Source: Lachnospiraceae bacterium (GTDB lineage: Bacteria > Bacillota_A > Clostridia > Lachnospirales > Lachnospiraceae). From it: a DNA stretch of 44,689 nt. The stretch spans positions 1-44,689 of the forward strand of contig JAEEWS010000017.1 of assembly GCA_016287765.1 (NCBI GenBank). Direction: 5' to 3'. Below, piece after piece: positions 26,669 to 36,830 of this stretch. The notes under the pieces were generated by a model. It had not been told where the DNA came from and did no database searches. It worked only from the letters and a program-made list of their open reading frames with translations. The position numbers were made by a program, and so were the translations under genes. Positions within the stretch are counted from its first letter, which is position 1; each line of letters starts with the position of its first letter.

Positions 26669-28051
26669 TTATTTCGCTTTGTTATCCTGTTCCATCGCCT
26701 TAAGTTTCTTAAGAAAAGAAACGCCGAAGGGAGCGGCCAGAAAGAAGGTGAGCACATCGGCAATAGCCTGGGAATACTGCACTCCCGGAAGTCCCACCGT
26801 AGATGTGAGCAGGAGAAGGATGGGAATAAAGAACAGTCCGTTTCTTCCCATGGAAATAAAGGTAGCCACCCCACTCTTTCCCACACTTTGGTACAACATG
26901 TTCGTACACACCGTGGGTGGCTGGAATATCTGTCCTATAAACTGAGCTGCCAGAGCTGTGGTACCTATGCGGATAACTTCGGGCTCGTTAAGGAATATGG
27001 CCACGATCTTATCCGATATGAAAAAGCCTATGACAGCTACCACTCCAAGGATAGTCTCCCCCGCAAGGAGGGTGAAGATGCATGCCTTTCTGACTCTTCC
27101 GTATTTTTTTGCGCCGTAATTAAAGGAGCACACAGGCTGAAATCCCTGCCCGATGCCGAGAGCAGTGGCAAAGGTGAAGAAACATACACGGTTTACTATG
27201 GACATGGCAGCAACAGCCACATCTCCGTAAACCTTTGCACAATTGTTCAAAAGCATGGTCGAGAAACTGGCAAAACCCTGACGTACAAGACTGGGAAAAC
27301 CGGTCTTACAAATATCTCCGATAAGTTCGGGACTTAAAGTGATACACCTTACCTTGATCTTTCCCGAACTCTTTCCGCTGATAAAAGGTATCAGAAGAAG
27401 CGTGAAACTGAACACCTGAGAACAGGCGGTGGCAATACCGGCTCCTGAAACTCCCATGTTCATTTCCCCGATCAATAACCAGTCTCCGAAAATGTTCAAA
27501 ACTCCTCCGGAAACAAGCCCCACCATGGAATACAGCGCTTTTCCCTCAAACCTTAATATGTTGTTAAGAACACAGCTGGCACACATGAAGGGTGCTGCTA
27601 TCAGAATAAATCTTGAATAATCTCTTGCATAGGGAAGGATAGTTTCCGTGCTTCCCAGCAATCTCATAATGGGATCGATAAAAATAAGCCCCAGAGCTCC
27701 TATCAACGCCCCCACGAAAAGGGACAATGCAAATCCCGTGGAATCACTTCTGTTTGCCCGATCGTTGTTTTTCGCACCCAGAGCCTTTGAAGCCACTACT
27801 CCGGCGCCCTGCCCGAACATGAAGCCAAAGGCCTGAATCCAGGCCATCAGTCCGAAAACTACTCCCACGGCCCCTGAGGCACTTTCACCTCCGGTACTTA
27901 CAAAGTAGGTATCTGCCATATTATATAGGCTGGTTACCAGCATACTGATGGTGGTAGGTATGCCCAGTTGTATGACCAGCTTGGATACGGGCGTTTCGGT
28001 CATTTTTATATACATCCTGTCATCCGCCGGCTTCTTGATCTCTTCCTGCAT
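26669..28051 (-). CDS. MATE-family efflux transporter
   Basis: The start was set at the ATG at 28051 (AGGGAG upstream); an earlier ATG at 28069 overlaps the ylmH stop and lacks a ribosome site. The 460-residue, 12-helix protein shows MATE features: LGIPTTISMLVTSLYNMADTYFVS in helix 1, repeat symmetry between halves, and a second-half segment GFPSLVRQGFASFSTMLLNN. MATE proteins export cationic drugs or metabolites using Na+ or H+. It belongs to the DinF/NorM-like set; substrate cannot be read. It ends the addB-addA-ylmH operon. Confidence 0.92.
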   Translation of the reverse strand: MQEEIKKPADDRMYIKMTETPVSKLVIQLGIPTTISMLVTSLYNMADTYFVSTGGESASGAVGVVFGLMAWIQAFGFMFGQGAGVVASKALGAKNNDRANRSDSTGFALSLFVGALIGALGLIFIDPIMRLLGSTETILPYARDYSRFILIAAPFMCASCVLNNILRFEGKALYSMVGLVSGGVLNIFGDWLLIGEMNMGVSGAGIATACSQVFSFTLLLIPFISGKSSGKIKVRCITLSPELIGDICKTGFPSLVRQGFASFSTMLLNNCAKVYGDVAVAAMSIVNRVCFFTFATALGIGQGFQPVCSFNYGAKKYGRVRKACIFTLLAGETILGVVAVIGFFISDKIVAIFLNEPEVIRIGTTALAAQFIGQIFQPPTVCTNMLYQSVGKSGVATFISMGRNGLFFIPILLLLTSTVGLPGVQYSQAIADVLTFFLAAPFGVSFLKKLKAMEQDNKAK

Positions 28052-28068
28052 TATACTCCCTGTAAACA

Positions 28069-28821
28069 TTACATATACTTGTAAATGTTCACGTTTTCCT
28101 TTCCTTTTTTGCTGAGTCCCGTAGTCTCTCCCACCACAAATTTGCCATAGCCCCTTACAGAAAATATATCCCCTTCCTTAAGGGTCTTGTCCTTGTTTTC
28201 CAGGGTCTGACCGTTAAGTACCACATGCTTTTGCAAAAACAGCGGTAAAACCGCTCCTCTTGAAAGCTTGCAGACTTTGGCAGCAACCGCATCAGCCCTC
28301 AGCGAGTTTACCTGAATGGCGATCCTTTCCCTTTCCTTCTTAACACTTTCCTCTGGGAAAACTACGACTTCGCAATGAACCTGATTCCTTCCTACGGAAA
28401 CAAGATTATCACAGACGAACGACGAGAAACGTTCCTGACAGAACAGATAGGCATATTTATCTTTAACGATTATATCACCAAAAATCCTTCTTTCAAGTCC
28501 AAGGCTCATAAGTGCTCCGAGAAAGTCCCTGTGAGTGCAGGCTACGGCAAACTTTTCAGAAACCGGAGAGATCTCTATACAGGCTATGGGGAAATCCACA
28601 TTGTATCCCAGTTCTTCCTCATCTCCGAACCGCACCATTCTGCGTTCAGCCAGTTCATATCCCCCGTATAGGGTAAACCTGCTGAGCGTAAAATCTTTTT
28701 TTCGGGCAGCAAACTCATCCTGCTCCTGTATGGTCAGGAAATCGCTGAATTCAAAGGTATTATTGTTGTAAGACCTTTTTGAAAGGTCCGATAATTTTTT
28801 CAGGCTTAAATCATCATCCAT
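28069..28821 (-). CDS. ylmH: YlmH-type S4-domain RNA-binding protein
   Basis: The 250-residue protein has the YlmH layout: helical N-terminus with FLTIQEQDEF, a middle alpha/beta domain (IEISPVSEKFAVACTHRDFLGALMSLGLERRIFGDI), and a C-terminal S4 domain (about 180-245; LRADAVAAKVCKLSR, GDIFSVRGYGKF). YlmH binds ribosomes or RNA. In Bacillus it has been tied to ribosome quality control and cell division. It usually lies in the ylm cluster by the division genes; here it follows addA by 8 nt instead. The ribosome site is weak. Confidence 0.9.
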   Translation of the reverse strand: MDDDLSLKKLSDLSKRSYNNNTFEFSDFLTIQEQDEFAARKKDFTLSRFTLYGGYELAERRMVRFGDEEELGYNVDFPIACIEISPVSEKFAVACTHRDFLGALMSLGLERRIFGDIIVKDKYAYLFCQERFSSFVCDNLVSVGRNQVHCEVVVFPEESVKKERERIAIQVNSLRADAVAAKVCKLSRGAVLPLFLQKHVVLNGQTLENKDKTLKEGDIFSVRGYGKFVVGETTGLSKKGKENVNIYKYM

Positions 28822-28829
28822 CTTGATAC

Positions 28830-31800
28830 CTATAAATAAATGTCTTTTCCTGCGGTAACCGAATATATGACCTTCTGTGAAACAGGCTTTCCGGTCAGAT
28901 TCTCGAGTGCCTTGGCATAAAGATCCAATTGCACATGATACCTGGCTTTAAGCTCTTCTTCCGCATCTTTTGTTACTTTATCTGTCTTATAGTCTATAAG
29001 AACTATATTATCACCCTTGTCAATATAGGCATCGATTATACCCTGGACCATGACTGTACCTGTCTCACCTTCGGTCTTCGAATAAAACCTGTAATCCTCG
29101 GGAGAAAGACCGTAAACGAAGGGTTGCTCCCTGTGAAGCTTTCCTTCACTCTGAGCCTTGATCATGGCTTTTCCTATATCCGTCATGCAAAATACCGCCA
29201 GATCTTTTACCGAAACTGTTTTAAGGATATCTTTTTCAAGAAACCCCTCTCGGATCAACCCGTCTACGTCCTTCTTAATACTTGCCTCCGCCTCTTCTTT
29301 ATTTGAATAGGTCCCGTCATATCTCAGTTTTTCAAAGACCTCATGATAAAGAGTGCCTCGTAACGCACCTGCGGACACTTCTTCCTTTGCACTCTTTTTC
29401 TTTTTCTCTCCTTCATCCGGTACTCCGGGCATAAGAGGTGATTCTCCTTCTTCCTGCTCCTCCCTGCTCATAAGATTTTCTATCTCTATATGTTTAAGTG
29501 CGGAAACCGAAACACGCATGGGAGCATTGGCTTTTTCCAGTCCCGGATAGATAAAAGCCTGTTGAGCCGCTATCTCCTCTCTGACTCCGGGTTCATCCGT
29601 AAAACTTCCGATCCCCTCCACGGGTCTGATATCAGACTCTTTTTCCGGGATGCCTTCAGCAAGATCTGCGGCACTTTTCTCATCATAGCTTATAAAAGAG
29701 AGTCCGAACCCTGCAGTGTAGACCTCTTTCCCCGCATGCCTTGTGATCGATGTCCTTACGGACTTACCTTTCTCCAGTTCTTCGATCTTTTCCTCAGACA
29801 ATCCCGAAAACAGAGTGGGTCCCATAAAATCCATAAAATCAGTATAGCCGCTAAGATCCGTATACGTGGGACTTTCCCCGACCAGCAGAGTATTATTCCA
29901 ATTTCTGACTGTCTTATCCGGATCGTCCACGGAAGCAACAATGAACAGTTTTTCCTTTGCCCTGGTAAGTGCCACATAGAGGACTCTGAGTTCCTCGGAG
30001 AGGGCTTTTTGTTTAACGATATCCTGTAAAAAACACTGTTTTAAGGTCTTACGCTTTACCCTTCTCTTCCTGTCCACCAGATTTGCGCCGATCCCCATGT
30101 CCCTGTCTATCATTACATTGCTTCTTGAATCGATCATGTTAAAAGCCTTTGTGGTACAGCAAACAAAGACCACTGGGAACTCCAAGCCCTTGGATTTATG
30201 CATGGTGGTCACGGTCACAGCATCCTCATCTGTCCCGGCATCCGCTTCTCCGAAATCCTTTTCTTTTTCTATTAGCCTGTCTATATACCTGATAAAATCA
30301 TGCAGTCCCGCAAAAGAACTCTTTTCATATTTTCCCGCAAGAGCCGTGAGCATATCAAGATTTCCCCTTCTGCCTTCGCCTCTGGGCATAAGGGTGACTA
30401 TATTCTTATAATCCGACTTCTCATAAAAGGCTTCTATAAGCTCATGGACAGTAAGGGTCTCATTCAGCTTCCTCATTTCAAAGAGAAGTTTGGCAAAGTC
30501 ACGAACTTTACCCATCAGTTCGTCCTCTGCCGCCTCTTCGCTCTCCAAGGCGGCCTTCATACACTCATAGAGCATTTTTTTTCCAAAGCGTATCTTAAGC
30601 TCCGCCAGATCCGATGCTGTAAAATATCCAAAAGGTGAATAGAGCGCAGCCGAAAAAGAAATGTCATCAAAAGGATTGTCAACTATCCTCAGGAAGGCCA
30701 GAGTCTTTCTGATCTCCACTGCATTGAAAAAGCCTGTTCCTCTCTCCGCCACCGAGTAAATATTCATCTTGTCCAGAGCCTTGACAAAGACCTCCGTGGT
30801 ATATTTACCGGTCCTGGTAAGCACCGCAAAGTCCCCGGCCTTTACCGGTCTGGTCTTCTTTTCTCCTTCTTCCGTAAATCCGTCGGAGATCCTAAAGCCG
30901 GAATCCAGCATTTCCCTTATCTTGCGTGCCACTGTCAGGGCTTCACGTTCAACAAAGGTGGTTTCGCCGTCTCCCAAGCTCTCTTCGGGCTCTTCTTCCT
31001 CCGTTTCTTCCTCTTCAGGATCTTCATACTCTTTATTCTGTTCGGAGGCTTCCTCGTCAGCAAGTTTTTTATCGATAAGAATGAGCTCGGTATCATAGGC
31101 CGGATTTTTCGGATCGTCCTCTTCATAGGCCTTTGACCCGAAATGAAGAGCAGCCGCCCCATCGTACTCTATCTCGGTCATATCTTTTTTCATCACCGGA
31201 GCCAAAAGCACGTTTACCGCATCCAGCACACTCTTTCTGCTTCGGAAGTTCTCGGAAAGGTCGATCTTCCTATGTGTCCCCGTATCTTTAAATTCACTGT
31301 ATTTTTCTTCAAAAAGTTCCGGTCTGGCCTGACGGAAGGAATATATGCTCTGCTTTACATCCCCCACCATAAACAGATTGGGTATCCTGTCGCCGAATTC
31401 TCCGGAAATGCTCTTAAGCATATCTTCCTGAATATAACTGGAATCCTGGTATTCATCTATCATGATCTCATCAAAGCGGGAGGCCATCACCTTTGCGGTT
31501 TCGGAAGGTTCTTCCCCGCCTTTTTCATTTCTGACGCAAAGAATATTAAAGGCCATGTGCTCAATATCCGAAAAAGAAAAGCAGCATTTTTCTTTCTTTG
31601 TCTCCCAAAGCCTGCCCATAAACTTTTCAGTGATCCTGACCAGGGCTGACACAGCGGGGCGTGTAAGCATGTAAGTCTCCTCCGCTTTTTCCGCAGACAT
31701 GGAAAAATACCGTTTCTTAAAAGCCTCCAGATCCTTTTTATAGGATTCTCTGACCACCTTTGCCTTTTCCTTTACCGCTTTTTCTTCATCAGAGATCTTT

Positions 31801-32642
31801 ACCGGTCCACGATATACCGCCCATGAAAACTTGGAGAACTGTGAAAAACCACTGTTAAGATCAATAATGCCGGCATCCAGCTTTTGTAAAGAGTCCAGTT
31901 CATTTTCAAAAAATCCCTGTGCCCAGGCATATCCGTCAGGTCCCTTGCAGATATCTATACAATGTTTACAGAGCCTGACAATATCCTTAAGTATCATATG
32001 GCATTGGGAGATAACAGCATCCTCAAGTTCCTTGCGGGAAGATCCGTCATAATCCTTAAGGCAGTTCTCAAGCCACAGTTCCGGGCGGGGTTCATTGTCC
32101 GCAAAATCAAAAAGCTTTATAACCAGATCTCTTACCGGAGTATCATCTTTATAATCCCCGTATGAGGAAACCAGTTTCATAAAATCTTCTTCTGCCGCCT
32201 CATATTCCTCTTCAAAGATCTCCTCCAGCACATCTGCCTTGATAAGTTCATTCTCTGCCGGTTCGGTTATGGAAAAGCCCGGATCTATGCCAAGACTCTG
32301 GAAATTTTCTTTTACGACCATATTGCAGAAGCTGTCTATGGTAGATATCTTTGCTTCGGACAAAAGAGCCCACTGTTCCTTAAAACGCAGGTTCTCAGGG
32401 TCTTTTTCTATTTCCTCCTTAAGAGCTTTTCCTATTCTTTCTTTCATCTCGGCCGCAGCCGCATTGGTAAAGGTCACAATAAGAAGACGATCTACGGAGG
32501 TCGTTCCCTTGCTGATCCTGTCTATTATCCTCTTTACCAAAACAGCCGTTTTTCCGGATCCTGCCGCCGCTGCCACAAGAAGCGAACAGTCTTTGGATCC
32601 CACCACCTGTTTCTGGGCTTCGGTCAATTCAAATCCAGCCAT
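28830..32642 (-). CDS. addA: ATP-dependent helicase/nuclease subunit A
   Basis: The 1270-residue protein has SF1A helicase motifs, including AAAGSGKTAVLVKRI, IDEYQD, VGDVKQSIYSFRQARPELF, TTMHKSKGLEFPVVFV and YVALTRAKEKL. A C-terminal RecB-type nuclease carries the catalytic IDYKTDK. The length matches Firmicutes AddA (about 1230-1270). An acidic insert rich in Glu (near residue 540) is present. With AddB it resects double-strand breaks until a Chi site and then yields ssDNA for RecA. The ATG is one base after the addB stop, behind GGGGAGGAG. Confidence 0.97.
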   Translation of the reverse strand: MAGFELTEAQKQVVGSKDCSLLVAAAAGSGKTAVLVKRIIDRISKGTTSVDRLLIVTFTNAAAAEMKERIGKALKEEIEKDPENLRFKEQWALLSEAKISTIDSFCNMVVKENFQSLGIDPGFSITEPAENELIKADVLEEIFEEEYEAAEEDFMKLVSSYGDYKDDTPVRDLVIKLFDFADNEPRPELWLENCLKDYDGSSRKELEDAVISQCHMILKDIVRLCKHCIDICKGPDGYAWAQGFFENELDSLQKLDAGIIDLNSGFSQFSKFSWAVYRGPVKISDEEKAVKEKAKVVRESYKKDLEAFKKRYFSMSAEKAEETYMLTRPAVSALVRITEKFMGRLWETKKEKCCFSFSDIEHMAFNILCVRNEKGGEEPSETAKVMASRFDEIMIDEYQDSSYIQEDMLKSISGEFGDRIPNLFMVGDVKQSIYSFRQARPELFEEKYSEFKDTGTHRKIDLSENFRSRKSVLDAVNVLLAPVMKKDMTEIEYDGAAALHFGSKAYEEDDPKNPAYDTELILIDKKLADEEASEQNKEYEDPEEEETEEEEPEESLGDGETTFVEREALTVARKIREMLDSGFRISDGFTEEGEKKTRPVKAGDFAVLTRTGKYTTEVFVKALDKMNIYSVAERGTGFFNAVEIRKTLAFLRIVDNPFDDISFSAALYSPFGYFTASDLAELKIRFGKKMLYECMKAALESEEAAEDELMGKVRDFAKLLFEMRKLNETLTVHELIEAFYEKSDYKNIVTLMPRGEGRRGNLDMLTALAGKYEKSSFAGLHDFIRYIDRLIEKEKDFGEADAGTDEDAVTVTTMHKSKGLEFPVVFVCCTTKAFNMIDSRSNVMIDRDMGIGANLVDRKRRVKRKTLKQCFLQDIVKQKALSEELRVLYVALTRAKEKLFIVASVDDPDKTVRNWNNTLLVGESPTYTDLSGYTDFMDFMGPTLFSGLSEEKIEELEKGKSVRTSITRHAGKEVYTAGFGLSFISYDEKSAADLAEGIPEKESDIRPVEGIGSFTDEPGVREEIAAQQAFIYPGLEKANAPMRVSVSALKHIEIENLMSREEQEEGESPLMPGVPDEGEKKKKSAKEEVSAGALRGTLYHEVFEKLRYDGTYSNKEEAEASIKKDVDGLIREGFLEKDILKTVSVKDLAVFCMTDIGKAMIKAQSEGKLHREQPFVYGLSPEDYRFYSKTEGETGTVMVQGIIDAYIDKGDNIVLIDYKTDKVTKDAEEELKARYHVQLDLYAKALENLTGKPVSQKVIYSVTAGKDIYL

Positions 32643-32645
32643 CTC

Positions 32646-35600
32646 TTACTCCTCCCCTGTGATCCTTTGCTTTAACTCATTCTTGTTTATCTTCTTAAGC
32701 TTCTTTATCTGACCGCCGTTGCCCGGATCAAAACCGCAGACACTCTTATAATCACAATATTTGCAGGCATCGTTCTTATTTCCCTTAACAGGGGTTATTC
32801 CTGTCTTTCCGGCCATGATATCTCCCGCGCCCTCTGCCATTTTATCCGCAGCAAATTCCAAAAGCTTCCTGAGACCGTATTCGGATATCACCTTTGACTT
32901 GGCATCGTATTCCGTTTCATCTCCGCTTTTCTTCTTGGTATTTACCGGTATTTTAGAGGATCTGACACTTGGCCTGATTTCCTCTCCCTGTTCTCCGAAG
33001 GCATGATCCAAACTAATAACGATATTATGGTCCTCATTGACCAGGCCCTTCATTTTAAACTTGTTTTCCAGTTTTTCGCGGATCCGGTCTTCGATACCGT
33101 CCTCCTCAGCCCCCGGATTTCCGTCGTCATCAATTACAGCATCCCTGATGATATCGTAAAACATGGCTCCGGGCTTGTAGGCTCCGGGCTGCAGAGCCTT
33201 AGCTTTCACTCTCTCCTCCGCTTTCATATCCTCATAGCCTTCTATGGGCGGATTCAAAAGCTCCGTAGCCACATTAAGGTAGATAGGGAGCTGCAAGGAA
33301 AGTCCGTAATACAGCTTTTCATAATCAAAATCCTTATCGCCGGACTTGTAATCCACCACCTTAACCGCTTTTATACCGTTGGTGTCACAGATATCTATCC
33401 TGTCGATCTTGCCGTTCATTACAAAGTCTTTTTTCTCTATGGTAAAATTTTTTTCAAAAGCATAGGGTCTGAAATCCGTGTCTCTCAGCTGTTCGGTGAA
33501 CATTTCAACAGTAAGAGTCAGAGCTTCCCTGATCCTTTCGGCTATATACTTATTCTTATGAGTATCCGTAAATGAACCTGCTTTGGCACTGTTCACAGCC
33601 TCAAGGGCACACCTTGCTATAAGCGCTTCTCGTTCCGCCTTAGTCACGCTCACCCAGTCCTTACCCTCTTCCTTAAGAGTCCGGCCGTAAAGCTCCAGGG
33701 CTTCGTGGGATATATTACCGAAATCCGAGCTTTCCAGCTTATATGTTGCATTCTTGTTTATCTTAAGCCCGTAACTCAGGAAATGTCTGAAGGGACATCC
33801 CGCAAAGGTCTCGAGCATGGATATGCTTCCGGTAAGTTTTTCTCCGTATAGCTTTTGAGCTTCTTCCTTGCTGATGTGCTCCGGCACATACTCTCCGGTC
33901 CCCATACGACGGATATTTTCCTTCCTCTGCTCCACCAGCATATTCCTTAGACCCCGATCGTTCTCGAGTACTCTGGTAACAGGGTCCAGATCATCCTTAT
34001 TCATGATCCTGAGGTCGGTATAAAGGGACATAATGTCCGTAAGTACCTGAGAGGGTTTGAGTCTTTCGTTCCCGTTGGCGGCGGGATAAGAGATCCACAG
34101 TTTTGACGTGGGCTTGGTCAGTGTGAGATAGATATAAAACTTGTCATTTCCCACCTTTTTGAGGCTGGTGGGAGAAAGCTCCATGCCCTTTAACAAAAGG
34201 CTCTTTTTATCACTTTCGGAAATGAGCGGTCTGCCCACAGCGGGCTTAGGCAGTTTGTTCTCGTTGGCACCCAAAAGAAACAGCGCCTTCACATGACTCA
34301 GCCTTGTTCTTTCTATATCTCCTATGGTGATCCTGTCTCTTCCGTAAGGCACCAGCCCCACTTTAGCCTCGGAAAGCCCCGCTTCTATGAGTCCCCTGTA
34401 TTCGGAAGCACTCATCTCCGCTTCTCCCAAAAATTCTGCGGTCTGATCCAGAATATCCTTAAGGGCCTCATAAACCTTTGAATATTCTTTAGCCTTAAGC
34501 CTGTCTTCCTTTTCCTCAAATTCCTCCGATATGGTTTCCAGCTTTTCTTCGACACTTACCCTCTCAAGAAAGGCAGCAAGTTTTTGGGAGAGTTTCCCTG
34601 CCTTATCGTTCTTTACCTTAAGCATCCCGGAAAGTTCCTTCATAAGTTCTTCCCTGGTCCTGTTCACTTCCTTAAGATCTATATCCTGCTTACCGTAAAA
34701 TTCTCTGGTAAACTCTTTCTTAAAGGAACCGCCTTTGATCCCGAAGGCATTGCAATAATTTTCCAGCAGGCAGGCGTCGTCATAAACTATGCCCGAAAGA
34801 CTGTTCTTGGCATAGGCAATGAGGAGCTCGGTATCCGCCCCCTTCTCCATGAGTTTAAGGATGATCTCCAAAAAGCCGGAACATTCATTTTCATGAAGGG
34901 TCTTTTTTCTGTCCAGGAAATAACGGGCCTTTATCTTATCCAATTCCCTGCACATGCGTTCGCCGTACACATCGATATCTCCGCAGACAATAGCTATGTC
35001 CGAATAGCTGTAACCCTCTTTTCTTATAAGCTTTTCGATCTCAGCCGCAACTCTCTTGGTCTCTTCTTCTGTATTCTGTGCGCAAAAGAGCCGTAAACTG
35101 TCATCCGACGCCGTCTTTTTTATTCCATGCCTAAAAAGCCCTCTTTCAAGGGCACGTAAACTATCGGTCTCATATTTATCATATTCCGTGAATATGGGCG
35201 GTTTAACCTCACAGCCCACCTCTTCCGCAAGCTTTGTAAGCTTTTGAACAGCCTCCATACTCATATGGTACAGGTCATATTCGGGCAGAACTTTTCCGGC
35301 AGCCGGTCTGTCTATTGTAAAGGATACCCACACCTCTTTTCCCAGTCGTAAAAACTCTCTGAGTATACCTTTTTGAGACGGGGTGAAGCCGGTAAATCCA
35401 TCCAAAATAAAAACAGCATTTTTCGCCAGACCGCTCTTTTCAAGGGCTTCTCCGAAAGCGTCATACATACTTTCGTTGGTCATCAGACCGTCTCCCAGAC
35501 ATTCCCTAAAGCCTGAGGCCAGCACCAGCACATCCTTAAGCTTATTTTGCAATACCGGCTCGTTTTTCGAAAGTTCTATTGTGTCTTTAAGATCCTCTTC

Positions 35601-36005
35601 CGTAATTCCGTATTGCCAAAGCTCGGAAAGAAGCGCCTTGACCTCGGCCACAAAGCCCGCATGTTTTGAATTTCTTCCGTACATTACCAGCTTATCGCCT
35701 TTGTCGTTCAGCACCTTTTTTATAAGCATGCTCTTTCCGATCTCAGGGATGAACTCATGTTTCATGCCCGACAGCTTTGCAAAAGCGGCATTGGCCAATC
35801 TGGCCAGACTGGTAACATCAATGTTTAAGATGCCGCCCCGCGGATGCTCCGATATCAGATCATACTGAGTCTGTAACGAAAACTGTTCCGGTACCAGAAA
35901 ATAATACATGGTATCCGGATCCTTCTCCGCTCCCTTTATGGCTGTCTCAAACAATTTCTTGGTCTTCCCGCTTCCCGCGGGTCCGAGTACAAAATGTAGG
36001 CTCAT
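32646..36005 (-). CDS. addB: ATP-dependent nuclease subunit B
   Basis: The 1119-residue protein starts with Walker A GPAGSGKT and ends with the RecB-family nuclease (VVDYKSGDK). The four iron-sulfur cysteines are visible: one in ETFAGCPFRHF and three in CKYCDYKSVC. These clasp the nuclease domain in AddB. The helicase-like part is degenerate, as is normal for AddB, where it serves Chi recognition. It opens a four-gene operon from the promoter at 36035-36063. Ribosome site AGGGAGG. Confidence 0.96.
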   Translation of the reverse strand: MSLHFVLGPAGSGKTKKLFETAIKGAEKDPDTMYYFLVPEQFSLQTQYDLISEHPRGGILNIDVTSLARLANAAFAKLSGMKHEFIPEIGKSMLIKKVLNDKGDKLVMYGRNSKHAGFVAEVKALLSELWQYGITEEDLKDTIELSKNEPVLQNKLKDVLVLASGFRECLGDGLMTNESMYDAFGEALEKSGLAKNAVFILDGFTGFTPSQKGILREFLRLGKEVWVSFTIDRPAAGKVLPEYDLYHMSMEAVQKLTKLAEEVGCEVKPPIFTEYDKYETDSLRALERGLFRHGIKKTASDDSLRLFCAQNTEEETKRVAAEIEKLIRKEGYSYSDIAIVCGDIDVYGERMCRELDKIKARYFLDRKKTLHENECSGFLEIILKLMEKGADTELLIAYAKNSLSGIVYDDACLLENYCNAFGIKGGSFKKEFTREFYGKQDIDLKEVNRTREELMKELSGMLKVKNDKAGKLSQKLAAFLERVSVEEKLETISEEFEEKEDRLKAKEYSKVYEALKDILDQTAEFLGEAEMSASEYRGLIEAGLSEAKVGLVPYGRDRITIGDIERTRLSHVKALFLLGANENKLPKPAVGRPLISESDKKSLLLKGMELSPTSLKKVGNDKFYIYLTLTKPTSKLWISYPAANGNERLKPSQVLTDIMSLYTDLRIMNKDDLDPVTRVLENDRGLRNMLVEQRKENIRRMGTGEYVPEHISKEEAQKLYGEKLTGSISMLETFAGCPFRHFLSYGLKINKNATYKLESSDFGNISHEALELYGRTLKEEGKDWVSVTKAEREALIARCALEAVNSAKAGSFTDTHKNKYIAERIREALTLTVEMFTEQLRDTDFRPYAFEKNFTIEKKDFVMNGKIDRIDICDTNGIKAVKVVDYKSGDKDFDYEKLYYGLSLQLPIYLNVATELLNPPIEGYEDMKAEERVKAKALQPGAYKPGAMFYDIIRDAVIDDDGNPGAEEDGIEDRIREKLENKFKMKGLVNEDHNIVISLDHAFGEQGEEIRPSVRSSKIPVNTKKKSGDETEYDAKSKVISEYGLRKLLEFAADKMAEGAGDIMAGKTGITPVKGNKNDACKYCDYKSVCGFDPGNGGQIKKLKKINKNELKQRITGEE

Positions 36006-36034
36006 GCCGTCCTCCCTGATATTTCTTACCCTAA

Positions 36035-36063
36035 ATTTTATCCCACAGCGTTCTTAATGTAAA
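36035..36063 (-). promoter_or_regulatory. Promoter of the addB-addA-ylmH-MATE operon
   Basis: Minus strand: -35 TTTACA (36058-36063), 17 nt, -10 TAAAAT (36035-36040), each 5 of 6. Leader about 25 nt. Confidence 0.75.
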
Positions 36064-36122
36064 GAAACTTTCCTATTTCCGAAGTTTCTTTCCCCATGAC
36101 TATCCTATCAAAAACCATGGGG
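36062..36122. other. Two hairpins just upstream of the addB promoter
   Basis: AAGAAACTT (36062-36070) pairs with AAGTTTCTT (36082-36090), and CCCCATG (36092-36098) with CATGGGG (36116-36122). The second is followed by ATTTTT on the plus strand and so resembles a plus-strand terminator, though no plus-strand gene ends here. The first touches the -35 box and might be an operator. Confidence 0.35.
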
Positions 36123-36136
36123 ATTTTTCTGTACAC

Positions 36137-36172
36137 AAAAACGGACCTCAACTTTTTTATCAAGGTCCGTTT
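36137..36172 (-). terminator. Intrinsic terminator of the phospholipid operon
   Basis: AAACGGACCT (36139-36148) pairs with AGGTCCGTTT (36163-36172); on the minus strand the stem ends in TTTTTG. It lies 11 nt past the PAP2 stop codon. Confidence 0.85.
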
Positions 36173-36182
36173 CATTATCTTA

Positions 36183-36830
36183 TTAATTCTTTGTCTCTTT
36201 TTCTTTTTTGATCAGCTTTCCAAGTTTTCCCGCAACGAAATAGCTTAATTCCGCAAGTCCCACTCCGGTTATCACATCCGCGATCACATGCTGTTTCACA
36301 GTAAGAGTGGAAATGCATACAGCCGAAGCAAATATCAGTGAAAAGATACTGTATGCTTTGGGGATATTCTTGTTGTTCCTTACTCCTATCCAGGCTATCC
36401 AGCTGACAAAGCAATGGATGGAAGGAAGGAGGTTATCCGCACTGTCCACCGTGTAAGTCGCTTCCATCAGCCTGTCAAACAGCCCTGTACCCGTTATCTC
36501 TGCCCTGACCATGGTTGTGGGAAGAAAAACAAAGCAAAGGAAACACACTGTTTCTCCGATATAATGAGCCAGAAGCGTTCTGTTAAAACCGCTCTTGTCA
36601 TACCTGACGCTTAAGCAATAGTTGGCTATCCAGAGAGCATATGCCCCCCAATAGATCAATATGGTCCAGGGTATGAAGGGTATAGTCCTGTCAAAAGCCG
36701 TGGTAAAATCATAATGGTAAAAATCCCGGGCTATGGTCCTTCCCAGAAAATAAACGGTAAAGTTAAAACCGGCCGCTCCTGCCAAAAGCAAAAGCTTTCC
36801 GACGGTTTTCCCGTCAAGTTTGATCTTCAT
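36183..36830 (-). CDS. PAP2-family membrane lipid phosphatase
   Basis: The ATG at 36830 has GGGAG upstream; an in-frame ATG at 36857 lies within psd and lacks one. The 215-residue protein has about six helices and the PAP2 residues PSIH (136-139) and a late His181/Asp185 pair (KQHVIAD). The N-terminal KxxxxxxRP motif of classic PAP2 enzymes is not clear. It overlaps psd by 17 nt. In this phospholipid operon it may dephosphorylate phosphatidic acid, phosphatidylglycerophosphate or undecaprenyl pyrophosphate; which is unresolved. Confidence 0.82.
   Translation of the reverse strand: MKIKLDGKTVGKLLLLAGAAGFNFTVYFLGRTIARDFYHYDFTTAFDRTIPFIPWTILIYWGAYALWIANYCLSVRYDKSGFNRTLLAHYIGETVCFLCFVFLPTTMVRAEITGTGLFDRLMEATYTVDSADNLLPSIHCFVSWIAWIGVRNNKNIPKAYSIFSLIFASAVCISTLTVKQHVIADVITGVGLAELSYFVAGKLGKLIKKEKETKN

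Noticed and set aside
36092..36127. Plus-strand terminator
   Set aside because: The CCCCATG/CATGGGG hairpin with ATTTTT would need a plus-strand transcript, and no plus-strand gene ends there.
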